Source: Sphingobacteriales bacterium 46-32 (GTDB lineage Bacteria; Bacteroidota; Bacteroidia; Chitinophagales; Chitinophagaceae). Taken from it: a stretch of DNA of 64,000 nt. Numbering within the stretch: position 1 is the first letter of the stretch; each line of letters opens with the position of its first letter. The notes beneath the pieces are model-generated. The model had not been told where the DNA came from. It saw only the letters and a program-made list of their open reading frames with translations, and did not search any database. A program made the translations under genes and the position numbers. Positions 43,876 through 53,905 of the stretch are shown here, piece by piece. The DNA lies in contig MKTY01000015.1 in assembly GCA_001898485.1 (NCBI GenBank), positions 1-64,000 on the forward strand. The letters are read 5' to 3'.

Positions 43876-45369
43876 ATGAAAAAGAATCATTTCAAAATAT
43901 CCATGTTGCTGCTGGCCGGCTGCCTGGCTATGCTGTCTTCCTGTAAAAAGTTTCTGGAAGAAGATCCTAAAAACCTGGTGACCATCCAGAATTTTTATAA
44001 AACTGAAGCAGACGCTATCGCTGCAGTCAACTCCATCTACGCCTACCTCAACTCTGTAGATAATTTTGCGTCGGGAGGAAATACAGCTGGCGTATATCAC
44101 AGTACTTTTTGGGTGGCAATGGGCCTGGCATCTGATGAGATGCTCAATAATCAGCTGGGTGCAGCCAACTTCGACCAGTTGTCATCTTTCTCCTATACGT
44201 CCATGAACCCCTCTTTCGAAGAGATCTGGGGCATGCATTATAAAACTATCTCACTGGCCAATATCGCCATTGCCCGCATACCGGGTATCAGTATGAATGA
44301 GACATTGCGCGACAGATTGGTAGGTGAAGCCAAATTTCTCCGGGGGTTGATGTATTTCAACCTGGTGAGAATGTATGGTAAAGTGCCGTTGCTCCTTGAA
44401 GAGAATAACCCACTGTTGCCTGAAAAATCAGACGTGGATGCGGTTTACACTCAAATAATCCAGGATCTGAAAGATGCGGCGGCAGATCTGCCTGCCAGCT
44501 ATCCGGCAGGCAATGGTCGCGGACGTGCTACCAGTGGTGCTGCCAACGCCATCCTGGCCAAAGTATACCTCACCCAAAAGAACTGGGAGCAGGCCGCTGT
44601 GTTTGCTAAAAAAGTGATCGATTCGCAGGAGTATTCACTTTGGGATGATTTTGCCGATGTATTCAAATTGTCGAGCCGCGGTGGAAAAGAAGCTATTTTC
44701 TCCGTTGGATTTGGCGATGCAGGTGGTGCAATTATTTTCTGGGAAGTAGGTCAGTTTAATGTACGTCTGCTGCCAACGGCGCTCAGCGTTGAAGGTGTGC
44801 AGAATGCGCAGGGTTGGCAATTCCCCACACAGTATATCTATAACCAGTTTGAAGTAGATGACCGCAGAAGAGCAGTGACTTTTCTGACTGAGATCAATGA
44901 TCCTGCAGGAGCCTATACAATTCGTCCTTATGTAAAGAAATACTGGGATCGTGTAGCAGAGCCAACAGGCAACAGCTCTTCCAATGATTTCCCGGTCATA
45001 CGCTATGCAGATGTATTGCTGATGTATGCGGAAGCATTGAATGAACTCGATCAGTCAGGCCCCGCTCATACTTATATCAATATGGTGCGTAAACGTGCGC
45101 GGTTCAATGGAACAACCTATGCCAATGCAGTAGCCGATTATTCGGGTCTTTCCAAAGATCAGTTCAGAGATGCCGTACTTAAAGAGCGCATGATGGAATT
45201 TGTTTTTGAAGGTCAGCGTTGGTTTGATCTGGTACGTACAGGTAAACTGCAGCAACTGGTGCCGCTTGCCAAACCCGGTGTTGTACCGGCAACGCGCAAT
45301 AACCTGTTCCCCCTGCCTCAGCGTGAGGTAGACCTCAATCCGAAACTCGGACAAAATGAGGGATACTGA
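43876..45369 (+). CDS. susD: SusD/RagB family nutrient-binding outer-membrane lipoprotein
   Basis: 497 residues from the ATG at 43876 (a TTG at 43867 would add 3). Lipobox M-L-S-S-C (C23). Typical SusD sequence: FLEEDPKNLV, the TPR-like helices with GEAKFLRGLMYFNLVRMYGKVPL, the RATSGAANAILAKVYL segment, and the C-terminal PVIRYADVLLMYAEALNE and ERMMEFVFEGQRWFDLVRTGK. Binds the substrate above the SusC barrel. 21 bp after susC. Confidence 0.96.
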   Translation: MKKNHFKISMLLLAGCLAMLSSCKKFLEEDPKNLVTIQNFYKTEADAIAAVNSIYAYLNSVDNFASGGNTAGVYHSTFWVAMGLASDEMLNNQLGAANFDQLSSFSYTSMNPSFEEIWGMHYKTISLANIAIARIPGISMNETLRDRLVGEAKFLRGLMYFNLVRMYGKVPLLLEENNPLLPEKSDVDAVYTQIIQDLKDAAADLPASYPAGNGRGRATSGAANAILAKVYLTQKNWEQAAVFAKKVIDSQEYSLWDDFADVFKLSSRGGKEAIFSVGFGDAGGAIIFWEVGQFNVRLLPTALSVEGVQNAQGWQFPTQYIYNQFEVDDRRRAVTFLTEINDPAGAYTIRPYVKKYWDRVAEPTGNSSSNDFPVIRYADVLLMYAEALNELDQSGPAHTYINMVRKRARFNGTTYANAVADYSGLSKDQFRDAVLKERMMEFVFEGQRWFDLVRTGKLQQLVPLAKPGVVPATRNNLFPLPQREVDLNPKLGQNEGY

Positions 45370-45413
45370 TAAATAGTTGAAGTCAATTTATTGTTGGATA
45401 TAAAAACAGAGAT

Positions 45414-47195
45414 GTGTTGAAGAAGTCGAATTACGATAAATTTCCCGAAGTATCAGTGCAGGGTCTTAGCGGCTCCGGTGGCTGGGATGAAATTATAAAA
45501 GAATGGATATCGCGTATCGGACAGGCAGGAAGCAATAAGCAGGTAGTGTTGCTGGAATGCTACCATGGCGTGATAGCCGCTCCTGTGATTGATCAGTTGA
45601 AAAAAGCTTTTCCGCAGGCATCCTTTTATGCAGCGGAGGAAGCACTGCTGCCGGCAGAAAAACTGGAGCCGTTGGTATTTCCTTATGTTACAGACGATCC
45701 GGTATTTGGTTATATGACCTCGCTTACACTCGTTGATCTGTTTGATGCCGCAGGCTTACAGCAGATTGCGGATGCCGTAACAAACGATTCAGGCAATATC
45801 ATTTTCATTTACGGTATCGGCGCTTCATTGGTACCCGTGCCACATGACCTGTTAATCTATGCGGATATGCCGCGTTGGGAAATACAGTTGCGTTTTCGGA
45901 GAAATGAAGTAGGTAATATCGGCATCAGCAATGCAACGGCCGCTTTTGCTTATCAGTATAAACGGGCCTTCTTTGTAGACTGGCGGGTATGCGATAAACA
46001 AAAACAGCTTCTTTTACATAAGGCAGATTATGTACTGGATACAACCCGTCCTGCCGAACCTAAAATGGTGACGGGTCATGTACTTGCCCAGGCACTGCAG
46101 GCAATTGTACAACGTCCTTTCCGGGTAACGCCGTTTTTTGATCCGGGACCCTGGGGCGGACAATGGCTCAAAGAGGTGTGCGATCTGGATAGAAAAGAGA
46201 AAAACTTTGCCTGGGGCTTTGACTGTGTGCCCGAAGAAAACAGTCTGCTGATCCGTTTTGATAATCTGTTGTTTGAAACGCCATCGATCAACCTCGTCTT
46301 TTATCAGCCGGCAGCCCTGCTGGGGCAAAAGGTCTATGACGCATTTGGAGCAGAGTTTCCTATCCGCTTCGATTTTCTCGATACCATGCAGGGAGGAAAT
46401 CTGAGCCTGCAGGTGCATCCATTGAAACAATACATTCGCGAAAAATTCGGAATGGCCTATACGCAGGACGAAAGCTACTATTTTCTGGAAGCACAGGATA
46501 ATGCTTTCGTGTATCTCGGACTGAAAGAAAATGTGGATGCACCGGCTATGATCCAGGCACTGGAAGATGCGCAAAATAAAGGTGCAGGATTTGATGCGGA
46601 TAAATATGTAGAGAAATGGCCTGTCCGTAAACACGATCATGTACTGATACCAGCAGGTACTGTACACTGCTCAGGTGCCGATAGTGTAGTACTGGAGATC
46701 AGCGCCACCCCATACATTTTTACGTTCAAGTTGTGGGACTGGGGCCGAATGGGACTCGATGGAAAACCAAGGCCCATTTCTCTGGCACATGGTGAGCAGG
46801 TAATACAATGGGACCGAACCACCAGCTGGACAAAGAATAATCTCGTCAATCAGTTTAAAGAGGTGGCTGCCGGAGAGGGATGGCGTGAAGAGCGTACCGG
46901 CCTGGATGAAACTTCATTTATTGAAACGAGGCGGCACTGGTTTACTGAAAAGGTGGAACATTCTACCGAAGGCGTAGTGAATGTCTTGAACCTCGTGGAA
47001 GGGCGTGAGGCAATTGTGGAAAGTCCCACCGGCGCATTTGAACCATTCGTGATTCATTATGCCGAAACCTTTATAGTGCCGGCTTCAGTAGGGAGCTATA
47101 CGATTCGCCCCTATGGTGAGGCAGAAGGTCAAACCTGTGCTACCATGAAGGCCCTGGTAAGAAAAGAAAACCTGAATGATTACCGTATAAATTAA
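45414..47195 (+). CDS. Class I mannose-6-phosphate isomerase with an N-terminal degenerate kinase-like domain
   Basis: 593 residues, about 200 longer than classical ManA. C-terminal half (about 235-593): two cupin domains of class I phosphomannose isomerase, with zinc-site QVH (Q333, H335), a Glu near 352-358, H418 in GTVHCSG, and LQVHP context. This would interconvert mannose-6-P and fructose-6-P (EC 5.3.1.8). The N-terminal 1-230 resembles a P-loop sugar/uridine kinase fold (VVLLECYHGVIAAPVI in the Walker A place, GIGASLV...DLLIYADMP), but lacks the G-K-S/T, so it is probably inactive as a kinase. Start GTG at 45414; TTG 45417 is equally possible. Between susD and the MFS gene (3-bp gap). 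Confidence 0.83.
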   Translation: MLKKSNYDKFPEVSVQGLSGSGGWDEIIKEWISRIGQAGSNKQVVLLECYHGVIAAPVIDQLKKAFPQASFYAAEEALLPAEKLEPLVFPYVTDDPVFGYMTSLTLVDLFDAAGLQQIADAVTNDSGNIIFIYGIGASLVPVPHDLLIYADMPRWEIQLRFRRNEVGNIGISNATAAFAYQYKRAFFVDWRVCDKQKQLLLHKADYVLDTTRPAEPKMVTGHVLAQALQAIVQRPFRVTPFFDPGPWGGQWLKEVCDLDRKEKNFAWGFDCVPEENSLLIRFDNLLFETPSINLVFYQPAALLGQKVYDAFGAEFPIRFDFLDTMQGGNLSLQVHPLKQYIREKFGMAYTQDESYYFLEAQDNAFVYLGLKENVDAPAMIQALEDAQNKGAGFDADKYVEKWPVRKHDHVLIPAGTVHCSGADSVVLEISATPYIFTFKLWDWGRMGLDGKPRPISLAHGEQVIQWDRTTSWTKNNLVNQFKEVAAGEGWREERTGLDETSFIETRRHWFTEKVEHSTEGVVNVLNLVEGREAIVESPTGAFEPFVIHYAETFIVPASVGSYTIRPYGEAEGQTCATMKALVRKENLNDYRIN

Positions 47196-47198
47196 GGT

Positions 47199-48545
47199 AT
47201 GACGAATCAAATGAAATTTATTTATCAGTGTACCCTGGTGGCTGCAATTGGCGGCTTGCTATTTGGCTACGACACAGCAGTTGTTGCCGGCGCCATCGGA
47301 TTTATACAGGAAAAATATCAGCTGAGTGCCGCCATGACGGGCTGGGCCGCTTCCTGTGCGCTGATCGGTTGTATGATCGGAGCTATGGTAGCCGGCGGGC
47401 TTAGCGATAAACTGGGCCGCCGGAAGGTGCTGATGATATCGGCATGGGCCTTTGCTATTTCATCGGTAGGTATAATGGCACCCATGGGGCTTACTTCTTT
47501 TATCGTCTTTCGTATGATTGGTGGCATTGGCATAGGTATAGCGTCTATTCTTTCGCCCATGTATATTTCTGAAATAGCTCCGGCCAGCATCCGGGGCAGA
47601 CTCATTTCTATTTATCAACTGGGCATTGTAATCGGCATCCTGCTGATCTATTTTGTAAATGCTGCAATTGCCGGCCTGCACGACCATAACTGGAATGTGG
47701 AGAGTGGCTGGCGCTGGATGTTTGGCTCAGGGTTACTTCCTTCGATTGTATTTATAGTATTGCTGCTCCGTGCCCCGGAAAGCCCGCGCTGGCTGGCTGC
47801 ACAAAACAACTGGACAGGCGCCGAGGATATACTGCGGAAAATAAATGGCGACATAAAGGCACGTGAGGAGATGGAAGCTATACGCGTTTCGCTCAATGAA
47901 AAACAGGCCTCTTTTGGCGAACTCCTGCGACCGGGATTAAGAACCGCATTGATCATCGGTATTTTTCTGTCTGTATTCAGCCAGGTTACCGGTATCAATG
48001 TGATCATGTACTATGCACCGGAGATTTTTAAAGCTACCGGCGATGGGTCGTCTTCCGCACTCACTCAGACGGTATGGGTTGGCGGTATTAATACGCTCAT
48101 GACATTGGTGGCGATCAAATACGTAGATAAACTGGGGCGGAAAAAACTATTGCTTATTGGTGCGGCGGGTATGGCTATATGTCTGGCCCTGGTCGGGCTG
48201 GCCTTTTATCAGCAGGCAACGACAGGCTACTGGGTACTGGCAGGCATCCTGCTGTATATCTCGTTCTTTGCCATTTCGCTCGGACCGCTCACGTTTGTAG
48301 TGGTTGCCGAAATCTTCCCCAACCAGATAAGGGGCAGGGCCATGGGAGTAGCTATCTTTTTCCTCTGGTTATCGGTTTATATAGTATCCCAAACTTTTCC
48401 CATGCTGCTGGATGCAATCGGTACAGCCTATACCTTCTGGATATATATGGTGATGTCTGTACTGGCATTCCTGTTTATCTGGCGTAGCGTACCCGAAACA
48501 AAAGGAAAATCGCTCGAAGAAATTCAAAAAATGTGGAAAGCCTGA
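47199..48545 (+). CDS. Sugar porter family MFS transporter
   Basis: 448 residues, 12 membrane helices. Sugar porter signatures: GGLLFGYDTAVVAGAI (18-33), DKLGRRK after helix 2, the PESPRWL motif before the central loop, Q-x-x-G-x-N (SQVTGINVIMYY), DKLGRKK after helix 8, and PETKGKSLEEI at the end. Moves a monosaccharide (XylE/GLUT-like) across the inner membrane, probably with H+. Placed just after the isomerase, fits import of the released sugar, such as mannose. Confidence 0.94.
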   Translation: MTNQMKFIYQCTLVAAIGGLLFGYDTAVVAGAIGFIQEKYQLSAAMTGWAASCALIGCMIGAMVAGGLSDKLGRRKVLMISAWAFAISSVGIMAPMGLTSFIVFRMIGGIGIGIASILSPMYISEIAPASIRGRLISIYQLGIVIGILLIYFVNAAIAGLHDHNWNVESGWRWMFGSGLLPSIVFIVLLLRAPESPRWLAAQNNWTGAEDILRKINGDIKAREEMEAIRVSLNEKQASFGELLRPGLRTALIIGIFLSVFSQVTGINVIMYYAPEIFKATGDGSSSALTQTVWVGGINTLMTLVAIKYVDKLGRKKLLLIGAAGMAICLALVGLAFYQQATTGYWVLAGILLYISFFAISLGPLTFVVVAEIFPNQIRGRAMGVAIFFLWLSVYIVSQTFPMLLDAIGTAYTFWIYMVMSVLAFLFIWRSVPETKGKSLEEIQKMWKA

Positions 48546-48601
48546 GGGCCTGCACACTTAATAAAAAATGATTGCTAATTCAACATCTTAAAACAACGAT
48601 T

Positions 48602-49399
48602 ATGCGGCCATCTATTTTATTTACCATGATTGCTTTGCTCAGCCTCTTTACTATGGCTGGTTGTAAAAAAGACAAGGCAGATCCCAATGCACCTGTTCTT
48701 ACCCTTTCACCGGATAATGTTACCGGCAAATCGGGCAGAACAATCGAGGCTACCTTATCAATCTATGCGCCCAACGGAGCAGGTAAGGTGAAAATGTATA
48801 AAACCATCAATCTGCAGCGCGACAACAGTTTCGGCAATGCCGGTATTCTCGAAGCAGATCCGGTAAGCCTGGGCGACAACAAATATGAATATGTATTTTC
48901 TTATCAGCTGGAAGGTACAGAAGTGGATAAGCTGGTAGGCATTAATTTTCGGTTCGAAGACAGCAAGGGGCTCGCTGCTGAAAAAGATCTGACCGTCAAT
49001 ACGACCACGTCTGGTCAACAGATCATGTACAGCCGCCGCTGGAAACTTTTATCACGGATGTGGACCTCGGTTACTCCTGCCGTAGAGGATATGAAGGATT
49101 GTGAGAAAGATGATATTTTTATCTGGCGCGCAGACAGCACCTATACCGTCAACTTCGGCACCAGTGCCTGTACCTTCGATGGCTTCAATGTATTTGACAG
49201 ATGGGTGTTAAGCGAAGATGAAAAAACGCTCACTCAGGAATACTATTCCGTATTTGATCCGTCTAACCGTACGCGTGAAACTTATACGGTGAAGACACTC
49301 AATCGCGACCGTATTGTACTGGAGCAGCTAATCGATCTGTCGGTATTTGGTCTGTCTGATAAAGAAGTATTTGTAAGTACCTACGAGCCGCTCCCTTAA
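48602..49399 (+). CDS. Lipoprotein with Ig-like and lipocalin-like parts, unknown function
   Basis: 265 residues from the ATG at 48602 (an upstream TTG at 48572 gives a poorer signal peptide). Lipobox T-M-A-G-C (C21). Residues 30-140 look like an Ig/SusE-type beta sandwich. The second part has RRWKLLSRMW, an IFIWRADSTYTVNFG strand pair and WVLSEDEKTL as in Bacteroidota lipocalin-like domains. In the SusE/SusF position of the locus, so likely a surface glycan-binding lipoprotein. Binding not shown. Confidence 0.72.
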   Translation: MRPSILFTMIALLSLFTMAGCKKDKADPNAPVLTLSPDNVTGKSGRTIEATLSIYAPNGAGKVKMYKTINLQRDNSFGNAGILEADPVSLGDNKYEYVFSYQLEGTEVDKLVGINFRFEDSKGLAAEKDLTVNTTTSGQQIMYSRRWKLLSRMWTSVTPAVEDMKDCEKDDIFIWRADSTYTVNFGTSACTFDGFNVFDRWVLSEDEKTLTQEYYSVFDPSNRTRETYTVKTLNRDRIVLEQLIDLSVFGLSDKEVFVSTYEPLP

Positions 49400-49418
49400 C
49401 TTTTAAAAACTGTCAACC

Positions 49419-50630
49419 ATGTATCGCCTGATGATATATTCCGGACTGCTCAGTCTGGTTGTTTCGTGCAACAATGGCAAAGTGAAAGAACCGGTCGCCA
49501 GTGCCAATCTGGAGCAGTTGAATTTTACTACAGAAGCGGCAACAGACTGGACAAATCTGCTGAAACGAAATCATGGCTGGTTTGGCGGAGATGGCATCTT
49601 TTCGCTGGTGCCGAGCGGGAAAGAGACGAATGGCGCTGCCAAATCGGAAGATGCGCTTATCTGGTTTAGCGATACAATGTTGGGCGATATCATCGGTGAC
49701 TCGCTGCAACCGGGCTATGTGATGATCAATAACTCTGTAGGCGTACTCGAAGGCGGAAAACCCGATAGCGCTGCCATTCGGTTCTTATGGGATCAGAATG
49801 CTCAGGGCAAACCTGCCTCCATATTTATACCTAATACACCAGCCACAGGTCCCGAAGAGTATTACTGGCTGGGTGATGGATTTGTGAATCATGCCCGCAA
49901 CAACAATATTTATATTTTTGGCTACCGGATTAAAAATATTCCCAATCAACCCATTTTTGGATTTAAGGAAATGGGCAATACGCTCATTGTAATCCCGGCA
50001 GGAGAGAAGCCGCCTTTTCCCGGCAAACGCCAGGTGGATATTCCTTTCTGGCTCAACAGGCCGGTAGATTCAGTAGGATCGTTTGGGGCAGCCGTATTTG
50101 TAAATACAAAAGAGGCAGGGACACCGAACCCCGATGGCTATATTTATATCTATGGGGTACGTGGTGCTGCCAAAAAAGTGCTCGTGGCCAGGGTGCTTCC
50201 CGGAGATATCGAATCGTTTGATCAATGGCGTTTCTGGAACGGTACAGCCTGGAGCGATAAAGCCGATGATGCAGTACCTGTGGTAGATCAGGCATCCAAT
50301 GAAATGAGTGTATCTCCGCTCGGCGATGGCAGGTATATCATGGTGTTTCAACGTCAGGGTGTGGGCAGCAAAGTAGCCATACGCCTTGGCGCCAGTCCTT
50401 ACGGACCATTCGGTCCCATCATTGATATATACGATGTAAGCAACGACTTGAAAGACTCACCCAACTTTTTCCCCTATAATGCCAAGGCTCATCCCGTATT
50501 ATCTGAGCCGGGTGAATTGTTGATCAGCTATAACATTAATTCTTTTAAATTCTTTGATGAGATCGGTCGTTTTCCTCATCTCTATCGTCCGCGTTTTATC
50601 AAACTGAAATATAAAACGGATGTGCAGTAA
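49419..50630 (+). CDS. DUF4185-like beta-propeller lipoprotein
   Basis: 403 residues. Lipobox V-V-S-C (C17). The main part alternates short strands in the way of five-bladed propellers: WFGGDGIFS, ALIWFSDTM, EYYWLGDG, YIFGYRI, YIYIYGV, SVSPLGDGRYIMVF. This resembles DUF4185-type or GH-propeller proteins at the cell surface. Possibly a glycoside hydrolase or glycan-binding protein, but acidic catalytic residues cannot be assigned. End overlaps the esterase gene by 11 bp. Confidence 0.7.
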   Translation: MYRLMIYSGLLSLVVSCNNGKVKEPVASANLEQLNFTTEAATDWTNLLKRNHGWFGGDGIFSLVPSGKETNGAAKSEDALIWFSDTMLGDIIGDSLQPGYVMINNSVGVLEGGKPDSAAIRFLWDQNAQGKPASIFIPNTPATGPEEYYWLGDGFVNHARNNNIYIFGYRIKNIPNQPIFGFKEMGNTLIVIPAGEKPPFPGKRQVDIPFWLNRPVDSVGSFGAAVFVNTKEAGTPNPDGYIYIYGVRGAAKKVLVARVLPGDIESFDQWRFWNGTAWSDKADDAVPVVDQASNEMSVSPLGDGRYIMVFQRQGVGSKVAIRLGASPYGPFGPIIDIYDVSNDLKDSPNFFPYNAKAHPVLSEPGELLISYNINSFKFFDEIGRFPHLYRPRFIKLKYKTDVQ

Positions 50631-52125
50631 ACGGATAATAAACTATAAAGGCCTAACTATTCTCTTGCTGGCAACTGTCTTAACCGGCAGTAGCATACAG
50701 GCACAGCAGTTTCGCCTGGCAACCACCCTTCAATCCAACATGGTGGTACAGCAAAACAAACCGCTGAAAGTATGGGGCGATGCGGCACCTGGATCGGTGA
50801 TAACCATTAAAGCCGACTGGCTGGCTGCAGCATACAGCGATACAACGGGTATGGATGGCGACTGGCTGACCGAACTGCCGGTCCCCGCTGCGATACCCGG
50901 CGATTATACTCCCCATAACATAACTGTTTCCGATGGTAAGCAGGAAAAATTGTTAAGCAATATCCTGATTGGTGATGTGTGGCTTTGCAGCGGGCAGTCA
51001 AATATGGATATGCAGCTGAAACCATTTTTGCCCTGGCTGCTGGGTGTGATGCACTATGAGCAGGAGATCGCGAATGCACAATATCCGCAGATACGTTTAT
51101 TTGATCTGCAAACCAATTTTGCCGCTGCACCGGCCCGCGATGGAGAAGGTAACTGGTCTGTCTGTTCGCCACTGACAGTACCTGACTACAGTGCTGTAGC
51201 TTACTTTTTTGCACGGGATATTTTTCTGCAACGAAGAATACCAGTAGGATTGGTCGTGAGCAGCATTGGTGCTTCTACCTGTCAGGCCTGGACCTCGCGC
51301 GATACGCTGGCAGGCGACCGTATGCTGCAGCAGAAGTACCTGTACCCCTACGATACGAGTGCCCGGTCAAAAGAAGTGCTGGATGCGACCGTTACATTTG
51401 ATAAAGTAGCCAGGCCCACCTTGCTCTATAATGCCATGATTTATCCGCTTAGACATATTAGTCTTTCAGGTATACTCTGGTACCAGGGAGAATCAAACCG
51501 GCAGGAGGGCGATACTTATACGCGATTGCTGACAGCGATGGTTCGCAACTGGCGTAATCTGTTTAACCAGGGCGACCTCCCTTTCTATTACGTACAGGTA
51601 GCGCCCTATAACTGGATGGAGAATAATCCCGAAGCATTTGAGTATGCCCGCTTGCGGGAAGCACAGGCCAGCCTGCGTAGCCAGCTTCCGGCCACCGGCA
51701 TGGCGGTGACGATGGATATTGCCGATCCGAATGATATTCATCCCCGCAACAAACAGGATGTGGCCTATCGCCTGGCAAGGTTAGCACTGGCTAATACATA
51801 TGGGGTAAAGGGACTGGTGTCGACAGGTCCGGAATATCAGGCTGTTGATGTCGTAAAAGACACTCTTGTTGTTTCTTTCAAAATGGAGACGACCGGCTCA
51901 GGGCTTGCTACCAACGATGGACAGGCTCCCCGGCATTTTTTCGTGGCCGGCTCCGATAAAAAGTTCTATCCGGCCGAAGCGGTCATAAAAGATAATAAGG
52001 TCTGGGTGTATAGCCGCCAGGTTAAAAAACCAGTGGCTGTGCGGTACGCTTTTACCAATTATCCCGTTACCAATTTATGTAACAAGGAAGGATTTCCGGC
52101 AGTGCCGTTCCGTTCTTCTTTTTAA
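50620..52125 (+). CDS. Sialate O-acetylesterase-like SGNH carbohydrate esterase
   Basis: 501 residues, signal peptide (about 1-28, ending SIQAQ). N-terminal beta domain with VVQQNKPLKVWGDA. The SGNH domain has the nucleophile motif CSGQSNMDM (about 123-131), a later GASTCQAW, ILWYQGESN, and the catalytic D-x-x-H in DPNDIHPRN. Removes O-acetyl groups from sugars; in this type of locus, from acetylated polysaccharide. Whether sialic acid is really a substrate is not known. Overlaps the preceding gene by 11 bp and precedes the mutarotase-like gene by 4 bp. Confidence 0.9.
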   Translation: MCSKRIINYKGLTILLLATVLTGSSIQAQQFRLATTLQSNMVVQQNKPLKVWGDAAPGSVITIKADWLAAAYSDTTGMDGDWLTELPVPAAIPGDYTPHNITVSDGKQEKLLSNILIGDVWLCSGQSNMDMQLKPFLPWLLGVMHYEQEIANAQYPQIRLFDLQTNFAAAPARDGEGNWSVCSPLTVPDYSAVAYFFARDIFLQRRIPVGLVVSSIGASTCQAWTSRDTLAGDRMLQQKYLYPYDTSARSKEVLDATVTFDKVARPTLLYNAMIYPLRHISLSGILWYQGESNRQEGDTYTRLLTAMVRNWRNLFNQGDLPFYYVQVAPYNWMENNPEAFEYARLREAQASLRSQLPATGMAVTMDIADPNDIHPRNKQDVAYRLARLALANTYGVKGLVSTGPEYQAVDVVKDTLVVSFKMETTGSGLATNDGQAPRHFFVAGSDKKFYPAEAVIKDNKVWVYSRQVKKPVAVRYAFTNYPVTNLCNKEGFPAVPFRSSF

Positions 52126-52129
52126 TAAA

Positions 52130-53140
52130 ATGAGCTATAACGGATACGAAGATATTATCCTGCGAAATGAGCAGCTCACGATTGCTGTTTCTCCTTCGGG
52201 CGGAGCTATCGTGAATCTGCAGCATCGTGGCACAGCCACCAATCCACTCAACTTTTATTACAAAGAACCCGGTTTGCAACGCCGGTCTTTTTGCGGACAT
52301 TTTATCTGCACGCCGCGCTGGGGCGATGTGTCGCCCGCAGAGCAGGAAAAAGGTCTGGTAAAACATGGCGATTTCCGTAGCCTGGAGTGGCAGATAGAGA
52401 CGCAATCAGCTACCATGCTCACTATGCAGGCATACAGCGAAGCTGAACAGTGGATGGTAAAAAGAACAATGCGGCTTGCTGCACAATCATCGGTTTTTTA
52501 TGTTCAGGAAAAATTGATTAACTGCAGCAGTGCCACACGTGCTTATAATTTGGTACAGCACCCTACTATTGCTGCACCTTTTTTGCACGCCACTACCCGT
52601 GTGGACTGTAATGGTGCAGCGGGCTGGCGTGATAACGGCATCGGTAATCTGCCCTCAAGGGCGGGGGCCTGGCCTGCTGTAATAAATCAACAGGGACATG
52701 ACGTCGATATGCGCATGGCAACCCCGGCAGATGGCGGAGTGTATTCATTTGCCACCGGCGATGCAGAAACGGGCTGGCTCTCGGCCTATGACCCACACAG
52801 CAGTTTGCTGCTCGGTTACGTATGGCCGGCGCAGGATTATCCGTTTATTCATCACTGGATACATGCAGAAGATGATCAGGTCATCTACCGTGGGCTCGAA
52901 TTTGGTACTGCGGCCATGCATCAGCCTTTCTCTGTACAGGCGGATAATGAGTTTTGCTGGCAGCAACAACCCACCTGCCGATTCCTGAATGGCGGCGCAA
53001 CGGCTACTTTTCAGTATTATGGACTGTTGACACATCTTGACAATGCCATAGCGGGCATAAAACAACTTAACTACGACCAGCAGTCTGTGTATGTGCATCC
53101 GGAAGGAGAAGAAATAATATATAGTTTGCCCATTCACTAA
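52130..53140 (+). CDS. Galactose mutarotase-like (aldose 1-epimerase fold) protein
   Basis: 336 residues, no signal peptide. Beta-sandwich of the aldose 1-epimerase superfamily: N-terminal LTIAVSPSGGAIVNLQH with the typical G-G-A-I turn, central NLVQHPTIAAPF (His in the position of a family catalytic His) and EFGTAAMHQPF. Does not match the canonical GalM active site closely, so it may be a sugar-binding relative or act on an unusual hexose or aldonate. Cytosolic. Followed 14 bp later by the SDR gene, which has a clear AGGAGG-type ribosome site. Confidence 0.65.
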   Translation: MSYNGYEDIILRNEQLTIAVSPSGGAIVNLQHRGTATNPLNFYYKEPGLQRRSFCGHFICTPRWGDVSPAEQEKGLVKHGDFRSLEWQIETQSATMLTMQAYSEAEQWMVKRTMRLAAQSSVFYVQEKLINCSSATRAYNLVQHPTIAAPFLHATTRVDCNGAAGWRDNGIGNLPSRAGAWPAVINQQGHDVDMRMATPADGGVYSFATGDAETGWLSAYDPHSSLLLGYVWPAQDYPFIHHWIHAEDDQVIYRGLEFGTAAMHQPFSVQADNEFCWQQQPTCRFLNGGATATFQYYGLLTHLDNAIAGIKQLNYDQQSVYVHPEGEEIIYSLPIH

Positions 53141-53154
53141 ACGAGGAGGCTAAT

Positions 53155-53904
53155 ATGAAAAACGATTCAATAGCTGTTGTAACGGGTGGCAGCCGGGGTA
53201 TAGGAGCGGCTACGGTAAACCTGCTGATGGAGCAGGGATGGCGTGTAGCTGTGCTTGATAAAGTGGAGGGAATGTATTGGAAAAGGGAGCCGCTGTTTCT
53301 GGAATGTGATGTGACCAGTGAGCAGGCGGTTCAGCAAAGTGTTGACAAGATCCTGGCACAATGGGGGCGCATAGATGCATTGATCAACAACGCGGGTATT
53401 CAGCGTTATGGAACGGTCACCGATACCAGTGCGGAGTTATGGGATGAGGTAATGAACGTGAATCTGAAAAGTATGTTTCTGTGCGCAAGGGCTGTTTTGC
53501 CGGCCATGGTTACGCAGAAGAAAGGAGTGATCATCAATGTATCGAGTGTGCAGGCTTTTCACAGTCAGCAAAAAGTGGCGGCCTATACTACTTCCAAAAC
53601 GGCCATACTCGGTCTTACACGAAGTATCGCTGTTGACTATGCACCTTTTGTTCGTTGTGTGGCTGTATGTCCGGGTACCGTTGATACCGAAATGCTGCGC
53701 GATGCGCTGGCACTCTCTGCAGACCCCGCAGCCGTACTGAGGGAATGTGAACAAATGCATCCCGTGGCACGCATAGCCGATCCAGAAGAAATTGCTTCTT
53801 TGATTCATTACCTTCTGGATGATAAGGCCGCTTTTATTACCGGGCAGGCCATCCGGATCGATGGCGGACTTGGACTCATGATACAGGGAACCATAAAAGA
53901 GTGA
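53155..53904 (+). CDS. Short-chain dehydrogenase/reductase (sugar dehydrogenase candidate)
   Basis: 249 residues, classical SDR. NAD(P) motif [10 protein letters not shown] (10-19), CDVT (51-54), NNAG (78-81), catalytic S130/S131, Y144 and K148 (YTTSK), and C-terminal DGGLG. A good Shine-Dalgarno (GAGGAGG) 6-12 bp before the ATG is unusual for Bacteroidota. Together with the lactonase and dehydratase downstream, it could oxidise a sugar to a lactone; substrate unproven. One bp separates it from the enolase-superfamily gene. Confidence 0.88.
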   Translation: MKNDSIAVVTGGSRGIGAATVNLLMEQGWRVAVLDKVEGMYWKREPLFLECDVTSEQAVQQSVDKILAQWGRIDALINNAGIQRYGTVTDTSAELWDEVMNVNLKSMFLCARAVLPAMVTQKKGVIINVSSVQAFHSQQKVAAYTTSKTAILGLTRSIAVDYAPFVRCVAVCPGTVDTEMLRDALALSADPAAVLRECEQMHPVARIADPEEIASLIHYLLDDKAAFITGQAIRIDGGLGLMIQGTIKE

Positions 53905-53905
53905 T

